A stretch of 64,000 nucleotides of DNA from Marinifilum_A sediminis (GCA_947496465.1 CANMCX010000010.1:77708-141707); one strand, 5' to 3'. Shown: positions 55,301-63,624, numbered from the stretch's first letter. Numbers and translations are program-made. The notes: generated from the letters alone by a model not told the origin.

Positions 55301-55972
55301 TTGTTCGCAGCCAATGCGGTTGATGATGATATCGTATTATATTCTGATGAGGATAGAAGTCAGGAATTAACTCGATTTTGCAGCATTCGTCAACAAGAAA
55401 AATTTTCGAAAGGATTGAGTAATTTATGCTTGAGCGATTTTGTTGCTCCTATTGAAACTGGAAAAATTGATTATGTAGGTGCATTTGTTGTAACAGCAGG
55501 ATTGGGAATTGAAGAGAGCTTGAACAAGTTTGCAGATAATCACGATGATTACAATAGTATCATGATTAAGATTTTGGCAGATCGATTAGCCGAAGCTTAC
55601 ACAGAATTACTTCATGAACAAATTCGTAAAGTAGATTGGGGATATGCCAATGGAGAAAATTTAGGAGTTGAAGAAATGCTGAGAGAAAAATATCAGGGAA
55701 TTCGTCCGGCATTTGGATATCCATCCTTACCAGAGCATTCAGAAAAAAGAGTTCTTTGGGATTTTTTGGATGTTGAAAAGCAAATTGGAGCAACACTTAC
55801 GGAGAGTTATGCAATGTATCCGGCAGCATCGGTAAGTGGATTGATTTTAGCACATCCCGATGCAATCTATTTTTCAATAGATAAGATTAAGGAGGATCAA
55901 GTTAAAGATTATGCTGATCGCAAAGGGATCAATGAAGAAAAAGCAAGAAAACTATTAAGTGCAATATTATAA
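52301..55972 (+). CDS. metH: Cobalamin-dependent methionine synthase
   Basis: The protein has 1223 residues, full length. The order of domains is complete: homocysteine methyltransferase (~1-325, zinc ligands in GLNCAFGAK and GGCCGTRPEHI), pterin-binding (~350-615, NFVNIGERTNVAGSRKFARLI), cobalamin cap (~650-740), cobalamin-binding (MATVKGDVHDIGKNIVDVVL near 750, with the B12-ligand His; VVGGATTSELHTAVKV) and SAM-dependent activation domain (RPAFGYPSLPEHSEKRVLWDFL near 1130). The gap to the upstream kinase gene is only 8 bases, with no cobalamin riboswitch. It makes methionine from homocysteine and methyl-THF. Confidence 0.97.
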   Translation: MEQKNISIREALQQQILVLDGAMGTMIQSYELKESDFRGDRFADFSNDQKGHNDLLSLTQAQIIKEIHRKFLEAGANIIETNTFNANAISLLDYGLEDVAYELNVQSVKIAREAVNEMNQLDPGTPRWVAGAIGPTNKTTSMSPKVEDPGYRDVGFDDLVRIYSEQISGLLDGGVDVLLIETIFDTLNAKAAVFAADQLLEERGLDIPIMISGTITDKSGRTLSGQTLEAFVTSMKNDRLLSIGLNCAFGAKDLVPFIQQLDNLLPVYVSVYPNAGLPNELGEYDETPETMRGDLRELLDGKKINILGGCCGTRPEHIKALAEAVKDAAPRELPKVEKETRLSGLELLRINSLSNFVNIGERTNVAGSRKFARLIREEKYEEALSIARSQVENGAQIIDINMDDAMLDAEKEMDVFIKLLVSEPEISRVPVMIDSSKWSVLETGLKCVQGKSVVNSISLKEGEGEFIEYATKIKRYGAAAVVMAFDEKGQADTYERRIEICSRAYNILTEKIGFLAEDIIFDPNVLAIATGIEEHNNYAVDFIKTVKWIKANLPHAKISGGISNLSFSFRGNNVVREAMHSVFLYHAIKEGLDMGIVNPGMLQIYDEIESELLEKIEDVVLNRKPDATEVLIEFAEGLKSEGKSQAKVDAWREKSCADRLSYSLVKGITDHIEEDVEEARQSYPRALDVIEQPLMDGMNVVGELFGDGKMFLPQVVKSARVMKKAVAYLQPFIEEEKNTLADASNSGKILMATVKGDVHDIGKNIVDVVLGCNNFEVIDLGVMVPCSQILEVAKRENVDAIGLSGLITPSLEEMCFVAEEMKREGFDIPLVVGGATTSELHTAVKVEPNYGNGVVHVVDASKSVGIFKSLCDKNKRGDFLDNIKEEYQKVRDEHANQKSAEYYSLTEARSNREAMDWNASPIYKPNKTGLQVQKNFSVGEIRKYIDWTFFFVAWELKCMYPEIMEDPDLKDEAKKLFDDANRMLDEIEKENLLEASAVYGLFAANAVDDDIVLYSDEDRSQELTRFCSIRQQEKFSKGLSNLCLSDFVAPIETGKIDYVGAFVVTAGLGIEESLNKFADNHDDYNSIMIKILADRLAEAYTELLHEQIRKVDWGYANGENLGVEEMLREKYQGIRPAFGYPSLPEHSEKRVLWDFLDVEKQIGATLTESYAMYPAASVSGLILAHPDAIYFSIDKIKEDQVKDYADRKGINEEKARKLLSAIL

Positions 55973-56063
55973 TTTATACGACTTTAAGATTTTAAATATG
56001 AGAATTATTAAGCAGATATTTTCTCAAAACTCATATCTAACATCTCACATCTATTAATAACCA

Positions 56064-57023
56064 ATGAAAGTAATCGAACATTTAAATCAAGCAATTGAGA
56101 ATAAAACCACACATTTCTCTTTTGAACTGTTGCCACCTTTAAGAGGAAACAGTATATATAAGGTTTTCAATACTATTGAAAAGTTAAAAGAATTCGATCC
56201 CAAGTACATTAATATTACTGCTCATCGCGATGAGGTGGTATTTGTAGAATCAGGAAATGGAGGATTCGAGAAAAAAATTACCAGAAAACGTCCAGGAACG
56301 GTTGCAGTTGCGGCTGCGATTCAAAATAAATACAAACTAACAGTTGTTCCTCATGTAATTTGCAGTGGTTTTACGCCAGAGGAAACTGAAAATGCTCTTT
56401 TGGATTTAAATTTTTTGGGCATTTATGATCTTCTTTTACTTAAAGGTGATTCATCGCCTCGTCATGATTTTATTCCTACCGAAGGTGAGCACAAGTATGC
56501 CTTGGATTTAATAGGACAAGTAAACGATATCAATCGTGGTCAATTTTTAGACGGAACTCATGTGGATCCTTTCGAAACACCATTTTCTTTTGGTACAGCT
56601 GGTTATCCAGAGAAACATGAGGAAGCACCCAATATGGATTCTGATATCTATTGGCTAAAGCAAAAAGTTGATGCCGGTGCTGAATATATCGTAACACAAA
56701 TGTTCTTCGATAATCAGAAATACTTTGAATTTGAAAAAAGAGTTCGTGATGCTGGAATTACGGTACCTGTTGTTCCTGGAATTAAACCAATATCGGCTTT
56801 AAGCCAGTTAACAGTGCTTCCACAGATATTTAAAACAGATATTCCGGAAGCGTTGGCAGCTGAAGTTCGCAAGTGCAAATCCAATAAAGAGGTAAAGCAG
56901 GTTGGTGTAGAGTGGGGAATTCAACAATCTAAAGAGTTGATCCAGCATGGTGTTCCTTCTTTGCATTTTTATACTTTAATGGCGTCGAATTGTGTGCGAG
57001 ATATTGCAAAAGCGGTTTACTAA
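56064..57023 (+). CDS. metF: Methylenetetrahydrofolate reductase
   Basis: The protein has 319 residues. Typical motifs are FSFELLPPLRGNSIYKVFNTIEKL, YINITAHRDE, VVPHVICSGFTPEETENALLDL, LLLLKGDSSPRHDF, FGTAGYPEKHEEAPNMDSDIYWLKQKVDAGAEYIVTQMFFDNQKYFEF and VVPGIKPISALSQL. It reduces methylene-THF to methyl-THF, the methyl donor for MetH, and is the last gene of the methionine set. A terminator follows 21 bases after its stop codon. Confidence 0.96.
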   Translation: MKVIEHLNQAIENKTTHFSFELLPPLRGNSIYKVFNTIEKLKEFDPKYINITAHRDEVVFVESGNGGFEKKITRKRPGTVAVAAAIQNKYKLTVVPHVICSGFTPEETENALLDLNFLGIYDLLLLKGDSSPRHDFIPTEGEHKYALDLIGQVNDINRGQFLDGTHVDPFETPFSFGTAGYPEKHEEAPNMDSDIYWLKQKVDAGAEYIVTQMFFDNQKYFEFEKRVRDAGITVPVVPGIKPISALSQLTVLPQIFKTDIPEALAAEVRKCKSNKEVKQVGVEWGIQQSKELIQHGVPSLHFYTLMASNCVRDIAKAVY

Positions 57024-57044
57024 GAAATTATTTAATTTATAAAT

Positions 57045-57084
57045 AACACCCCTCTTTGTTCATAGCCATAGAGGGGTGTTTTGG
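57045..57084. terminator. Terminator after metF
   Basis: The perfect 11-bp stem AACACCCCTCT (57045-57055) / AGAGGGGTGTT (57070-57080) has a 14-base loop and is followed by TTGG then T-rich sequence. It lies between convergent metF and the minus-strand lipoprotein gene and may act for both. Confidence 0.85.
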
Positions 57085-57086
57085 TC

Positions 57087-57710
57087 TTAATTTTTTAGAA
57101 CTTTGTACTTGCTTAATTCTTCCTTGGTCATCCAGTGGATATCATTTGCTGAAGCAGCATTAATAGTAAAATAGTAGAACGACTCAGATTCTTCCTGAGT
57201 AAAACCAATATTCTTGTAGTATGTAATATATGGCAGATGATGTTCGTGACCTTTTGGAAAATCAGTTGCAGTAACCTCTTTTCCATTATCATCTTCTCCT
57301 CCCCATGAGTGAACACCAATTTTAGTATCAACACCCACAGTTCTTTTAGTACCAGCCAAAAAGAAATCTGTTCCACCAGAGGCAACCAATCCGCCATTAT
57401 TAATGTGAATTTCAAATCCAATTTGATGAACTTTTAAAGATAGTTTCAGGTTGGTTTCATCATCCTCTGATCCTTCACATTCTTTAATGTTAATTTTTTT
57501 GATGTTTGGGTAAGCTTTATGGAGTGCATTAAAATTTTTCAGCGAATTGCTATTGATAACTCCATTCATCTCAATACTTTCATTATTATCACTCACCTTA
57601 AAGATTCCGTAAGATGTTTTATTATTGACTTTATCACTGCTACTGCAAGCAACAAAAGATAAACAAGTAATGATTAAAATAAAGAAAGTGTTTACAGTTG
57701 ATTTACTCAT
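57087..57710 (-). CDS. ClpP-like periplasmic lipoprotein (COG3904-like)
   Basis: The protein has 207 residues. The N-terminal signal ends in a lipobox (LSFVACSSSDK), so it should be a lipoprotein. The rest recalls a ClpP/crotonase-like fold: FEIHINNGGLVASGGTDFFLAGTKRTVGVDTKIGVHSWGGEDDN, where the Ser in ASGGTDFFLAG and the His in GVHSWGG take the places of catalytic residues in COG3904-type periplasmic proteins. The C terminus is helical with acidic patches. Catalytic activity is inferred only. The 5' leader contains a strong hairpin at 57757-57806. Confidence 0.7.
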   Translation of the reverse strand: MSKSTVNTFFILIITCLSFVACSSSDKVNNKTSYGIFKVSDNNESIEMNGVINSNSLKNFNALHKAYPNIKKINIKECEGSEDDETNLKLSLKVHQIGFEIHINNGGLVASGGTDFFLAGTKRTVGVDTKIGVHSWGGEDDNGKEVTATDFPKGHEHHLPYITYYKNIGFTQEESESFYYFTINAASANDIHWMTKEELSKYKVLKN

Positions 57711-57750
57711 AATTAAAATATTTAATGATTATTAATTCAATTTGATACAA

Positions 57751-57806
57751 TAAAAAAGACACATACTTCAGTTTTACTCTATTGAGCAAAACTGAAGTAT
57801 GTGTCT
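57751..57806 (-). terminator. Perfect 19-bp hairpin with T-run on minus strand (attenuator or small-RNA end)
   Basis: The stem runs from 57757-57775 to 57788-57806 (starting AGACACATACTTC, ending GAAGTATGTGTCT) without mismatch, with a 12-base loop. On the minus strand it is followed by TTTTTTATTG. It lies 47 bases upstream of the lipoprotein start codon, and no minus-strand gene precedes it. It could therefore be an attenuator in the leader of that gene or the 3' end of an unseen small RNA. The rest of the gap 57711-58049 holds only an AT-rich palindrome. Confidence 0.65.
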
Positions 57807-57955
57807 AGCACAGATTAGTAAACAATCAAACCTCCAATTTCTTCTTCAGTGTTGAGATTTAATTGATATGAAAATGTTTAATTTGAAATTAAAGTTTCAA
57901 ATTTTTTAGCATTATATGAGTAAGACAATTTAAAATAGAATTACACGTATATAGT

Positions 57956-57982
57956 TTCTTATTTTTTTAGAAAAAATAAGAA
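57956..57982. repeat. AT-rich palindrome upstream of the barrel protein
   Basis: TTCTTATTTTTT (57956-57967) pairs perfectly with AAAAAATAAGAA (57971-57982) around a three-base loop. It lies ~70 bases before the start of the outer-membrane protein gene. Its role is unknown; on either strand it could resemble a weak terminator. Confidence 0.5.
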
Positions 57983-58049
57983 TTCCTTAGAAATGGAAAG
58001 CAATATTTTCCCTTCATTTGCAGTTAAACTAATACTAAAATTGAATAAA

Positions 58050-58589
58050 ATGAAGAAAGGACTAATCTTATTATTGTTAATTTTTGGAGTGATGTTTGCG
58101 AAAGCTCAAGTATTCAACACATCAGGAATTTTAAGGAGTGGAGAAGCAGCTATTGGTTTTGAACCATCTTTATTGGTTTATGATGGGACAACCGATTTTC
58201 AAATGTTTTTTCATGCCGGAGTTGGTGTAGGTAGAAATATTGATATTGGAGCAAAAGTTGGTGCGTTTGGAGATGAAACCTATTATGGAGGAGATGTAGA
58301 ATTTGGGATTAGTAAAAACCTGTCTCTATCTGCTGGAGCTCATCATTTTCATGATTTTGGTTTAGACGGATCAGCAAATGTTACAGTTCCACTTGTATCA
58401 GGAACAAAATTAATTACGGGATTGGATATGGATGTTATTTTTGGTGATGAAACAAAAATTCCTCTATGGGTTCCAATCGGAATTCGTGTATCTGTTGGCA
58501 ATGGCTGGTCTTTAATTATGGAATCGGAAATAGAATTAACCGATGAGGCTTATCATTATTTTGGTTTTGGAATGGCTTATGGTTTTTAA
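58050..58589 (+). CDS. Exported beta-barrel-like outer-membrane protein
   Basis: The protein has 179 residues from the ATG at 58050, which begins a signal peptide (MKKGLILLLLIFGVMFAKAQ). The start at 57993 adds unconserved residues ahead of it. The rest consists of alternating beta-like stretches (AAIGFEPSLLVYD, FQMFFHAGVGVGRNIDIGAKVGAFG, YYGGDVEFGISKNLSLSAGAHHFHDFGLDGSANVTVPLV, WSLIMESEIELTDEAYHYFGFGMAYGF) ending in an aromatic residue, typical of small barrels of the outer membrane. The function is unknown. Confidence 0.75.
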   Translation: MKKGLILLLLIFGVMFAKAQVFNTSGILRSGEAAIGFEPSLLVYDGTTDFQMFFHAGVGVGRNIDIGAKVGAFGDETYYGGDVEFGISKNLSLSAGAHHFHDFGLDGSANVTVPLVSGTKLITGLDMDVIFGDETKIPLWVPIGIRVSVGNGWSLIMESEIELTDEAYHYFGFGMAYGF

Positions 58590-58778
58590 AACAATTATTA
58601 TTTCTGATATAAATCTCCGCTTTTGCTGAGTTTTTTGTTTGGAGTAATTTATTTGAATGTTGATAAATGTTGAATAAACTATTTTGTTTCTTAGTTGTAT
58701 TTGCAGTAAATTAATAAGCTAGTACACAGAATATAAGATAATAATTTGCTTTATAACCATTCAACCTAAAAACTCACT

Positions 58779-59417
58779 ATGGAAAAAGAAAAAACCACTA
58801 TCCAGAAATTAAATGATTTTGCCCAAAAAACACATCGAACAATTGAATTAACAGAACAAGCTTATCCTTCTAATGCCTTACACCCGGTAACCTATCATCG
58901 CAGATTGGTATATATTCCAGAAAGTGGGTTGGGAAACACATACTTTGCTTGCTTTGGTGATTCTCGTAGATTAGATAAACAAGCAATTTATAGCGGTGTG
59001 TTTTTTTCTGTACCTCTTCCTAAATCATTGAAGATTTGCATTCGGAAAAAAGACATTTTAGATAAAATGAGTCTGTTTTCGAAAAAGAAAGGTTATAAAA
59101 CCGGTAACGTTGATTTTGATTCTCAAGTGGTTTTTGAAGAATTCGATGGAATTGGAACCAGTAAAATTTTTAAGAGTTCTAAAGTTCAAAAGCTGATATT
59201 AAAAGCTTTTGCTTTTGATTTAAGACTCCGAATAGGTGTGAACATGATGAATATGGATTATGTGCCAGGATTGAAAGGGGAGTCACATTTTGGAATTTAT
59301 ACAATGCAAGATTGGTTTATTGATTCATCCAAAATAGAAATATTATATGATCTGGCTGAACAGCTTAAAAAACTTACTATTAGAGTTGAAGAAGAGGATT
59401 TGGTTGCACAATATTAG
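58779..59417 (+). CDS. Hypothetical cytosolic protein
   Basis: The protein has 212 residues without signal peptide or membrane segment. It has a helix at the N terminus (TIQKLNDFAQKTHRTIELTEQAYPSN) followed by a mixed alpha/beta body with many basic residues (KSLKICIRKKDILDKM, SKVQKLILKAF). I do not recognise a family. A good reading frame with normal codon use and its own terminator support that the gene is real. Confidence 0.65.
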   Translation: MEKEKTTIQKLNDFAQKTHRTIELTEQAYPSNALHPVTYHRRLVYIPESGLGNTYFACFGDSRRLDKQAIYSGVFFSVPLPKSLKICIRKKDILDKMSLFSKKKGYKTGNVDFDSQVVFEEFDGIGTSKIFKSSKVQKLILKAFAFDLRLRIGVNMMNMDYVPGLKGESHFGIYTMQDWFIDSSKIEILYDLAEQLKKLTIRVEEEDLVAQY

Positions 59418-59440
59418 AATTGGTTCAATACCAGATAAAA

Positions 59441-59478
59441 AAAAGCATCATGTCTAAATAGAAATGATGCTTTTGTAT
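59441..59478. terminator. Bidirectional terminator
   Basis: The perfect 11-bp stem AAAAGCATCAT (59441-59451) / ATGATGCTTTT (59464-59474) has a 12-base loop with A-rich left and T-rich right flanks. It separates the convergent genes. Confidence 0.85.
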
Positions 59479-60420
59479 TTATTGTGCAAATTCATTTATA
59501 ATTTTTTGAGCCGTAACTTCTGAAAGCTTTATGTTCGATTCATGCGTCCAACCTCCAACATGAGGACTCAGCAATACATTTTCAGCTTCAATCAAATATT
59601 GAAATTCGGCTGGCAATTCCGAAGCATGTAGATCTTCAAAAGATGTTTTTTCGTATTCAAGAACATCCAAACACGCACCTTTTACTTTTCCTGATTTTAA
59701 ATTTTTAACCAAATCAGCAATTCGAACAACTTTACCTCTTGCTGTATTAATTAGGAAAATTGGCTTCTGGAATTTATTTAGAAACTCATTGTTCACCATA
59801 AACATGGTTTCTTCTGTTTGAGGTACATGTAGACTTACTACATCGCATTGTTCGAATAAATCATTCAGTTCTTTTTCTTCACAATTTTCATCCGAATAAT
59901 CAGTTTTGTATTTGTCGTAAGCAATAACTTTGCAGCCAAAACCTTTCAGTCTTTGAGCGAATGCGCCACCCATATTTCCGTAACCAATAATACCAATAGT
60001 TTTACCCATGATTTCGATGCCGCGATTTTCTTCTCTGCGCCATTTCCCATTTCGAACTTCCCAATTGCAACGGCATAAATTATTGAAGAGTGTTAGTAGC
60101 ATGCCAACCGCATGTTCGCCAACTGCATCTCGGTTTCCTTCAGGAGCATTGAAGCATTTAATGCCTTTGCTTTCGGCATAATCCACATCAATATTTTCTA
60201 AACCAGCTCCCACACGACCAATAAATTTAAGATTGGTAGCCAAATCCAGTTCTGTTTTGGTAAGCTTGAATTTGCTGCGAATAATAAAACCATCAAATTC
60301 AGGAAAAATAGTTAGTAATTCTTCTTTGTTTTTTTCAGGAGCATAAGTGCAATCAAACCCAGCTTCTTGAAGCATTTCTAATAAGCGAGGGTGAGTGGAG
60401 TCTATAAATAATACTTTCAT
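59479..60420 (-). CDS. D-isomer-specific 2-hydroxyacid dehydrogenase
   Basis: The protein has 313 residues. The NAD-binding motif GIIGYGNMGGAFAQRL (near 140), the catalytic Arg in INTARGKVVRIADL and the His in LLSPHVGGWTHES are in family positions; the Glu of the triad is probably in CLDVLEYEKT. The N-terminal half (KGIKCFNAPEGNRDAVGEHAVGMLLTLFNN) resembles phosphoglycerate dehydrogenase, but no ACT domain is present. A role in serine synthesis is possible, but the substrate is uncertain. Confidence 0.88.
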   Translation of the reverse strand: MKVLFIDSTHPRLLEMLQEAGFDCTYAPEKNKEELLTIFPEFDGFIIRSKFKLTKTELDLATNLKFIGRVGAGLENIDVDYAESKGIKCFNAPEGNRDAVGEHAVGMLLTLFNNLCRCNWEVRNGKWRREENRGIEIMGKTIGIIGYGNMGGAFAQRLKGFGCKVIAYDKYKTDYSDENCEEKELNDLFEQCDVVSLHVPQTEETMFMVNNEFLNKFQKPIFLINTARGKVVRIADLVKNLKSGKVKGACLDVLEYEKTSFEDLHASELPAEFQYLIEAENVLLSPHVGGWTHESNIKLSEVTAQKIINEFAQ

Positions 60421-60481
60421 GATTAGCGAATAGAAATTTTGAGTTACAAATGTAGTATTTTCCGGATGGATTGAAATAGGA

Positions 60482-60973
60482 TTATTTCTGCGATAAATTC
60501 ACAACAAAACTGGCTTTATAGCCTCTTAGTTTTCCTTGTGAATCATAAATTTCATAGCCAAACATTATCTTTTTTACTTCTTTCTTAAGTTGTAACTGAT
60601 CTTTATCCCAATACCAATCTTCTTCGAATTGAATTTTACCAACTCTATCTTCCAAACTATTTTCAGATATGATTGATTCTATTTCATTAGTTGTTAATTG
60701 ATGATTGTCGTAGTAGTCAAAAGCTGGAAGTGTTTCATTTTTAACAGCGGCTAAAATATCCGATACAAATTCTTCAGTGTGAGTATTTGCCAAGCACTCC
60801 TCAAGCCAATCATCATCAGTATTTGGATTTTTAATTACCACTTCGTAAGTAATTGGATCGGAGATCTTTTTACCAGATGCTACTAATTCTTGTTGAGAAT
60901 GATCACTTTTACATGAAAACAAAAACAGCCCTGAAAAAATCAGAGCTGCTATAATAGGATAGAATTTATTCAT
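60482..60973 (-). CDS. Hypothetical lipoprotein
   Basis: The protein has 163 residues. The signal peptide ends in a lipobox (FSGLFLFSCKSD). The mature part (~30-163) includes VVIKNPNTDDDWLEECLANTHTEEFVSDILAAV and a C-terminal beta-rich half with WYWDKDQLQLKKEVKKIMFGYEIYDSQGKLRGYKASFVVNL. I recognise no family, although the length resembles small Bacteroidota gliding/envelope lipoproteins. It lies 24 bases after pyrC on the same strand, so the two may be cotranscribed. Confidence 0.72.
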   Translation of the reverse strand: MNKFYPIIAALIFSGLFLFSCKSDHSQQELVASGKKISDPITYEVVIKNPNTDDDWLEECLANTHTEEFVSDILAAVKNETLPAFDYYDNHQLTTNEIESIISENSLEDRVGKIQFEEDWYWDKDQLQLKKEVKKIMFGYEIYDSQGKLRGYKASFVVNLSQK

Positions 60974-60997
60974 CTTCTATATTATTTTGAAAATCAT

Positions 60998-62338
60998 TTA
61001 TCGATCAAAAGTCAATCTCATTCCTTTATTACTTTCATCGAAAGTACCATTATCGTATGCCAAATGACCATTAACAAAAGTCTTTTCTACTTTATATTGG
61101 AATTTCTGACCATCAAAAGGTGTCCAGCCACATTTATATAAAGTGTTTTCTTTTGTAGCAGTCCAATTGTCTTCGCTTAATAATACCAAATCTGCAAAAT
61201 ATCCTTTTCGGATAAATCCTCGTTTTTCAACCTGGAAAATTTCAGCAGGAGTGTGGCACATTTTTTCTACCACTTTCTCCATTTTAATTTTTCCCATACG
61301 AGCTTGTTCCATCATAGCAATTAAAGAATGTTGAACTAATGGACCACCACCTGCAGAGTTCATATAATTACCATCTTTTTCTTCCTCTGTATGTGGAGCA
61401 TGATCCGTTGCGATAACATCTAATCTGTCATCCAACAAGGCTTTCCAAAGTTTTTCCTGATCATCTTTAGTTTTAACAGCCGGATTCCAACGAATTCTCG
61501 ATTTTTTGCTCAGGTAATCCTGATCGTTAAACCATAAGTGATGAATACAAACCTCTGTAGTTATTCTTTTTTCTTTAGCTGGAATCGAATTGTCAAACAG
61601 ATCCATTTCCATACCTGTTGATAAATGAAGAATGTGCAATCTTGTGTTGTATTTTTTTGCTAATTCAACTGCTTTTGATGATGATTTGTAGCAAGCTTCT
61701 GCACTTCGAACTTCTCCATGCAATTCAATTGGAATATCATCGCCATATTTTGCTTGATACTCAGCCTGATTCTTATCAATGGTAGGAGTGTCTTCACAAT
61801 GAGTTGCAATTAATAAAGGAGCCTTCTCAAAAATTTGTGATAAAGTTTCAATATCATCAACCAACATATTACCAGTGGATGAACCCATGAAAATTTTGAT
61901 TCCGCAAACCGATTTAGGATCCGTTTTAAGTATTTCATCCAAATTGCTATTCGTAGCACCCATATAAAATGAGTAATTAGCCAGCGATTTTTCAGAGCCC
62001 AGTTTGTATCGCTCAGTTAGCAATTTTTGGGTAATGGTTTGAGGTTTTACATTAGGCATATCCATAAAAGAGGTGGTTCCACCGGCAACTGCCGCTCTCG
62101 ATTCTGTATACAAATCTCCCTTATGTGGCATTCCCGGATCACGAAAATGAACCTGATCATCAATAACACCCGGGATTAGTAATTTTCCTCCTGCATCAAT
62201 CACTTTGCATCCTGATTCAATATTCGCAGGAGTAGTGGTATATATTTCTTCTATTAGTTGATCTTTAATTAGAACACTTCCGGCGAATTTTTTGCCTTCA
62301 TTAATTAGTAAGGCATTTTTAATAAGATAAGTCGACAT
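60998..62338 (-). CDS. pyrC: Dihydroorotase
   Basis: The protein has 446 residues, of the amidohydrolase class I dihydroorotase type. Metal and substrate motifs are LLIPGVIDDQVHFRDPGMPHKGDLYTESRAAVAGGTTSFMDMPN (near 50-95), LLIATHCEDTP (near 175), LHILHLSTGMEM and VIATDHAPHTEEEKDGNY (near 308). It closes N-carbamoylaspartate to dihydroorotate in pyrimidine synthesis. Hydantoinase or allantoinase are alternatives in this superfamily. It starts with the ATG at 62338 (MSTYLIKNALLINEG). Confidence 0.9.
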   Translation of the reverse strand: MSTYLIKNALLINEGKKFAGSVLIKDQLIEEIYTTTPANIESGCKVIDAGGKLLIPGVIDDQVHFRDPGMPHKGDLYTESRAAVAGGTTSFMDMPNVKPQTITQKLLTERYKLGSEKSLANYSFYMGATNSNLDEILKTDPKSVCGIKIFMGSSTGNMLVDDIETLSQIFEKAPLLIATHCEDTPTIDKNQAEYQAKYGDDIPIELHGEVRSAEACYKSSSKAVELAKKYNTRLHILHLSTGMEMDLFDNSIPAKEKRITTEVCIHHLWFNDQDYLSKKSRIRWNPAVKTKDDQEKLWKALLDDRLDVIATDHAPHTEEEKDGNYMNSAGGGPLVQHSLIAMMEQARMGKIKMEKVVEKMCHTPAEIFQVEKRGFIRKGYFADLVLLSEDNWTATKENTLYKCGWTPFDGQKFQYKVEKTFVNGHLAYDNGTFDESNKGMRLTFDR

Positions 62339-62371
62339 TTTGGTTGTTTAGTTGTAAGTTATCGTGAAAAT

Positions 62372-63100
62372 CTATCTTTCGTATTTAGTAATAAAACTTC
62401 TCAGCTTCATTTTAATCACTCCCCAAACGGCTTCATTAAAAATTCCACCACTCATTTTCGAGGTTCCTTCTGTACGATCTGTAAATATAATAGGTACTTC
62501 AATAATATTATAACCAAATTTCCAGGTCGTAAATTTCATTTCAATCTGGAAAGCATATCCTTTAAATCTGATTTTGTCCAAATTAATGGTCTCCAAAACC
62601 TTTTTAGAGTAGCATTTAAAGCCGGCTGTAGCATCGTGAATTTTCATTCCCGTAACTATTCTTACATATTTGGATGCAAAATACGACATCAAAACTCTAC
62701 CCATAGGCCAATTTACGACATTTACACCGGAAACATAGCGTGAACCTATGGCCATATCACCGCCTTTATTGGCGCAAGCATCATATAAACGAACCAAATC
62801 TTCTGGGTTATGCGAGAAATCAGCATCCATTTCAAATATGTATTCGTATTTGTTTGCTAATGCCCACTTAAATCCGGTAATATAGGCAGTACCTAACCCG
62901 AGTTTACCTTTTCGTTCTATAATATGAAGTTGCGAAAATTCTTTTTGCAAACCTTTAACGATATCAGCTGTTCCATCTGGAGAGTTGTCTTCAATAACTA
63001 AAATATCAAATGCAGTTTCCAGTGAAAATACCTTTCTTATTATGGCTTCAATATTTTCTTTTTCGTTGTAGGTCGGTATAATAACAAGTCTATCTGTCAC
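62372..63100 (-). CDS. Polyprenol-monophosphate mannosyltransferase-like GT2
   Basis: The protein has 242 residues from the GTG at 63100 (MTDRLVIIPTYNEKENIEAIIRKVF). An in-frame GTG at 63136 adds 12 unconserved residues; a -7-like element (tatcttcg on the minus strand) around 63140 would place the transcript start at that codon, so the inner start is preferred. GT2 motifs are VIEDNSPDGTADIV, FEMDADFSHNPEDLVRLYDAC and GSRYVSGVNVVNWPMGRVLMS. The enzyme type transfers mannose (or another sugar) from a nucleotide sugar to polyprenyl phosphate. Confidence 0.85.
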   Translation of the reverse strand: MTDRLVIIPTYNEKENIEAIIRKVFSLETAFDILVIEDNSPDGTADIVKGLQKEFSQLHIIERKGKLGLGTAYITGFKWALANKYEYIFEMDADFSHNPEDLVRLYDACANKGGDMAIGSRYVSGVNVVNWPMGRVLMSYFASKYVRIVTGMKIHDATAGFKCYSKKVLETINLDKIRFKGYAFQIEMKFTTWKFGYNIIEVPIIFTDRTEGTSKMSGGIFNEAVWGVIKMKLRSFITKYER

Positions 63101-63330
63101 CTTTAGAGAATTAATGTTTTTACAATTTTGTAACACGAAGATAGTATATCTACCTAAATTCCTTTCTTCACAATTGTTAAAAAGCTTAAAATTGTATTTT
63201 TTTGTGGACCATTACCAACCACTTTTTTGAGAAAGTGCTTGGTCGGGCTATTCATTTAATCTTTTTTTCATTTTTCAAAAAAGGATATCGTTACTATCCC
63301 TAATGGATGTTTCTAGTAAGTGAGCCATAT

Positions 63331-63379
63331 AATAGCGAATGCTTAAATTGATAAAAAAATAGAAGGACTATTCGCTATT
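63331..63379 (+). other. Inverted repeat with T-rich 3' flank
   Basis: AATAGCGAAT (63331-63340) pairs perfectly with ATTCGCTATT (63370-63379) with a 29-base loop, followed by TTTATCTTTCTTGTATTTTTTTT. It has the form of a plus-strand terminator, although no plus-strand gene precedes it. It may shield the ribosomal operon. Another hairpin, ACCAAcCACTTT (63214-63225) / AAAGTGcTTGGT (63232-63243), lies just before. Confidence 0.5.
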
Positions 63380-63455
63380 TTTATCTTTCTTGTATTTTTT
63401 TTAGTCAGGTAACCAGTGTGTTAAGTTGCGGTAAGGTAAAAGTTTGCAAAATGCA

Positions 63456-63488
63456 TTTGGAAAAATGGAATAGTATAGCTTATCTTTG
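63456..63488 (+). promoter_or_regulatory. Tandem rRNA promoter 1
   Basis: TTTG at 63456-63459, a 21-base spacer and TATCTTTG at 63481-63488, followed by cacccgcttt. Confidence 0.8.
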
Positions 63489-63591
63489 CACCCGCTTTAC
63501 AACGGTAGAGTGTTTGAATTTTGAGGAAATAGTCAATGATTGTGAAATTAAAATTCGGATTTAAATTTTTTGAAACTTTTTCAGGTTTGCA

Positions 63592-63624
63592 TTAGGAAAT
63601 GAGGAATTAAATTCTTTATCTTTG
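63592..63624 (+). promoter_or_regulatory. Tandem rRNA promoter 2
   Basis: TATCTTTG at 63617-63624 is followed by cagccgctttt. The -33 position, again with a 21-base spacer, has TTAG (63592-63595) instead of TTTG. Confidence 0.75.
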
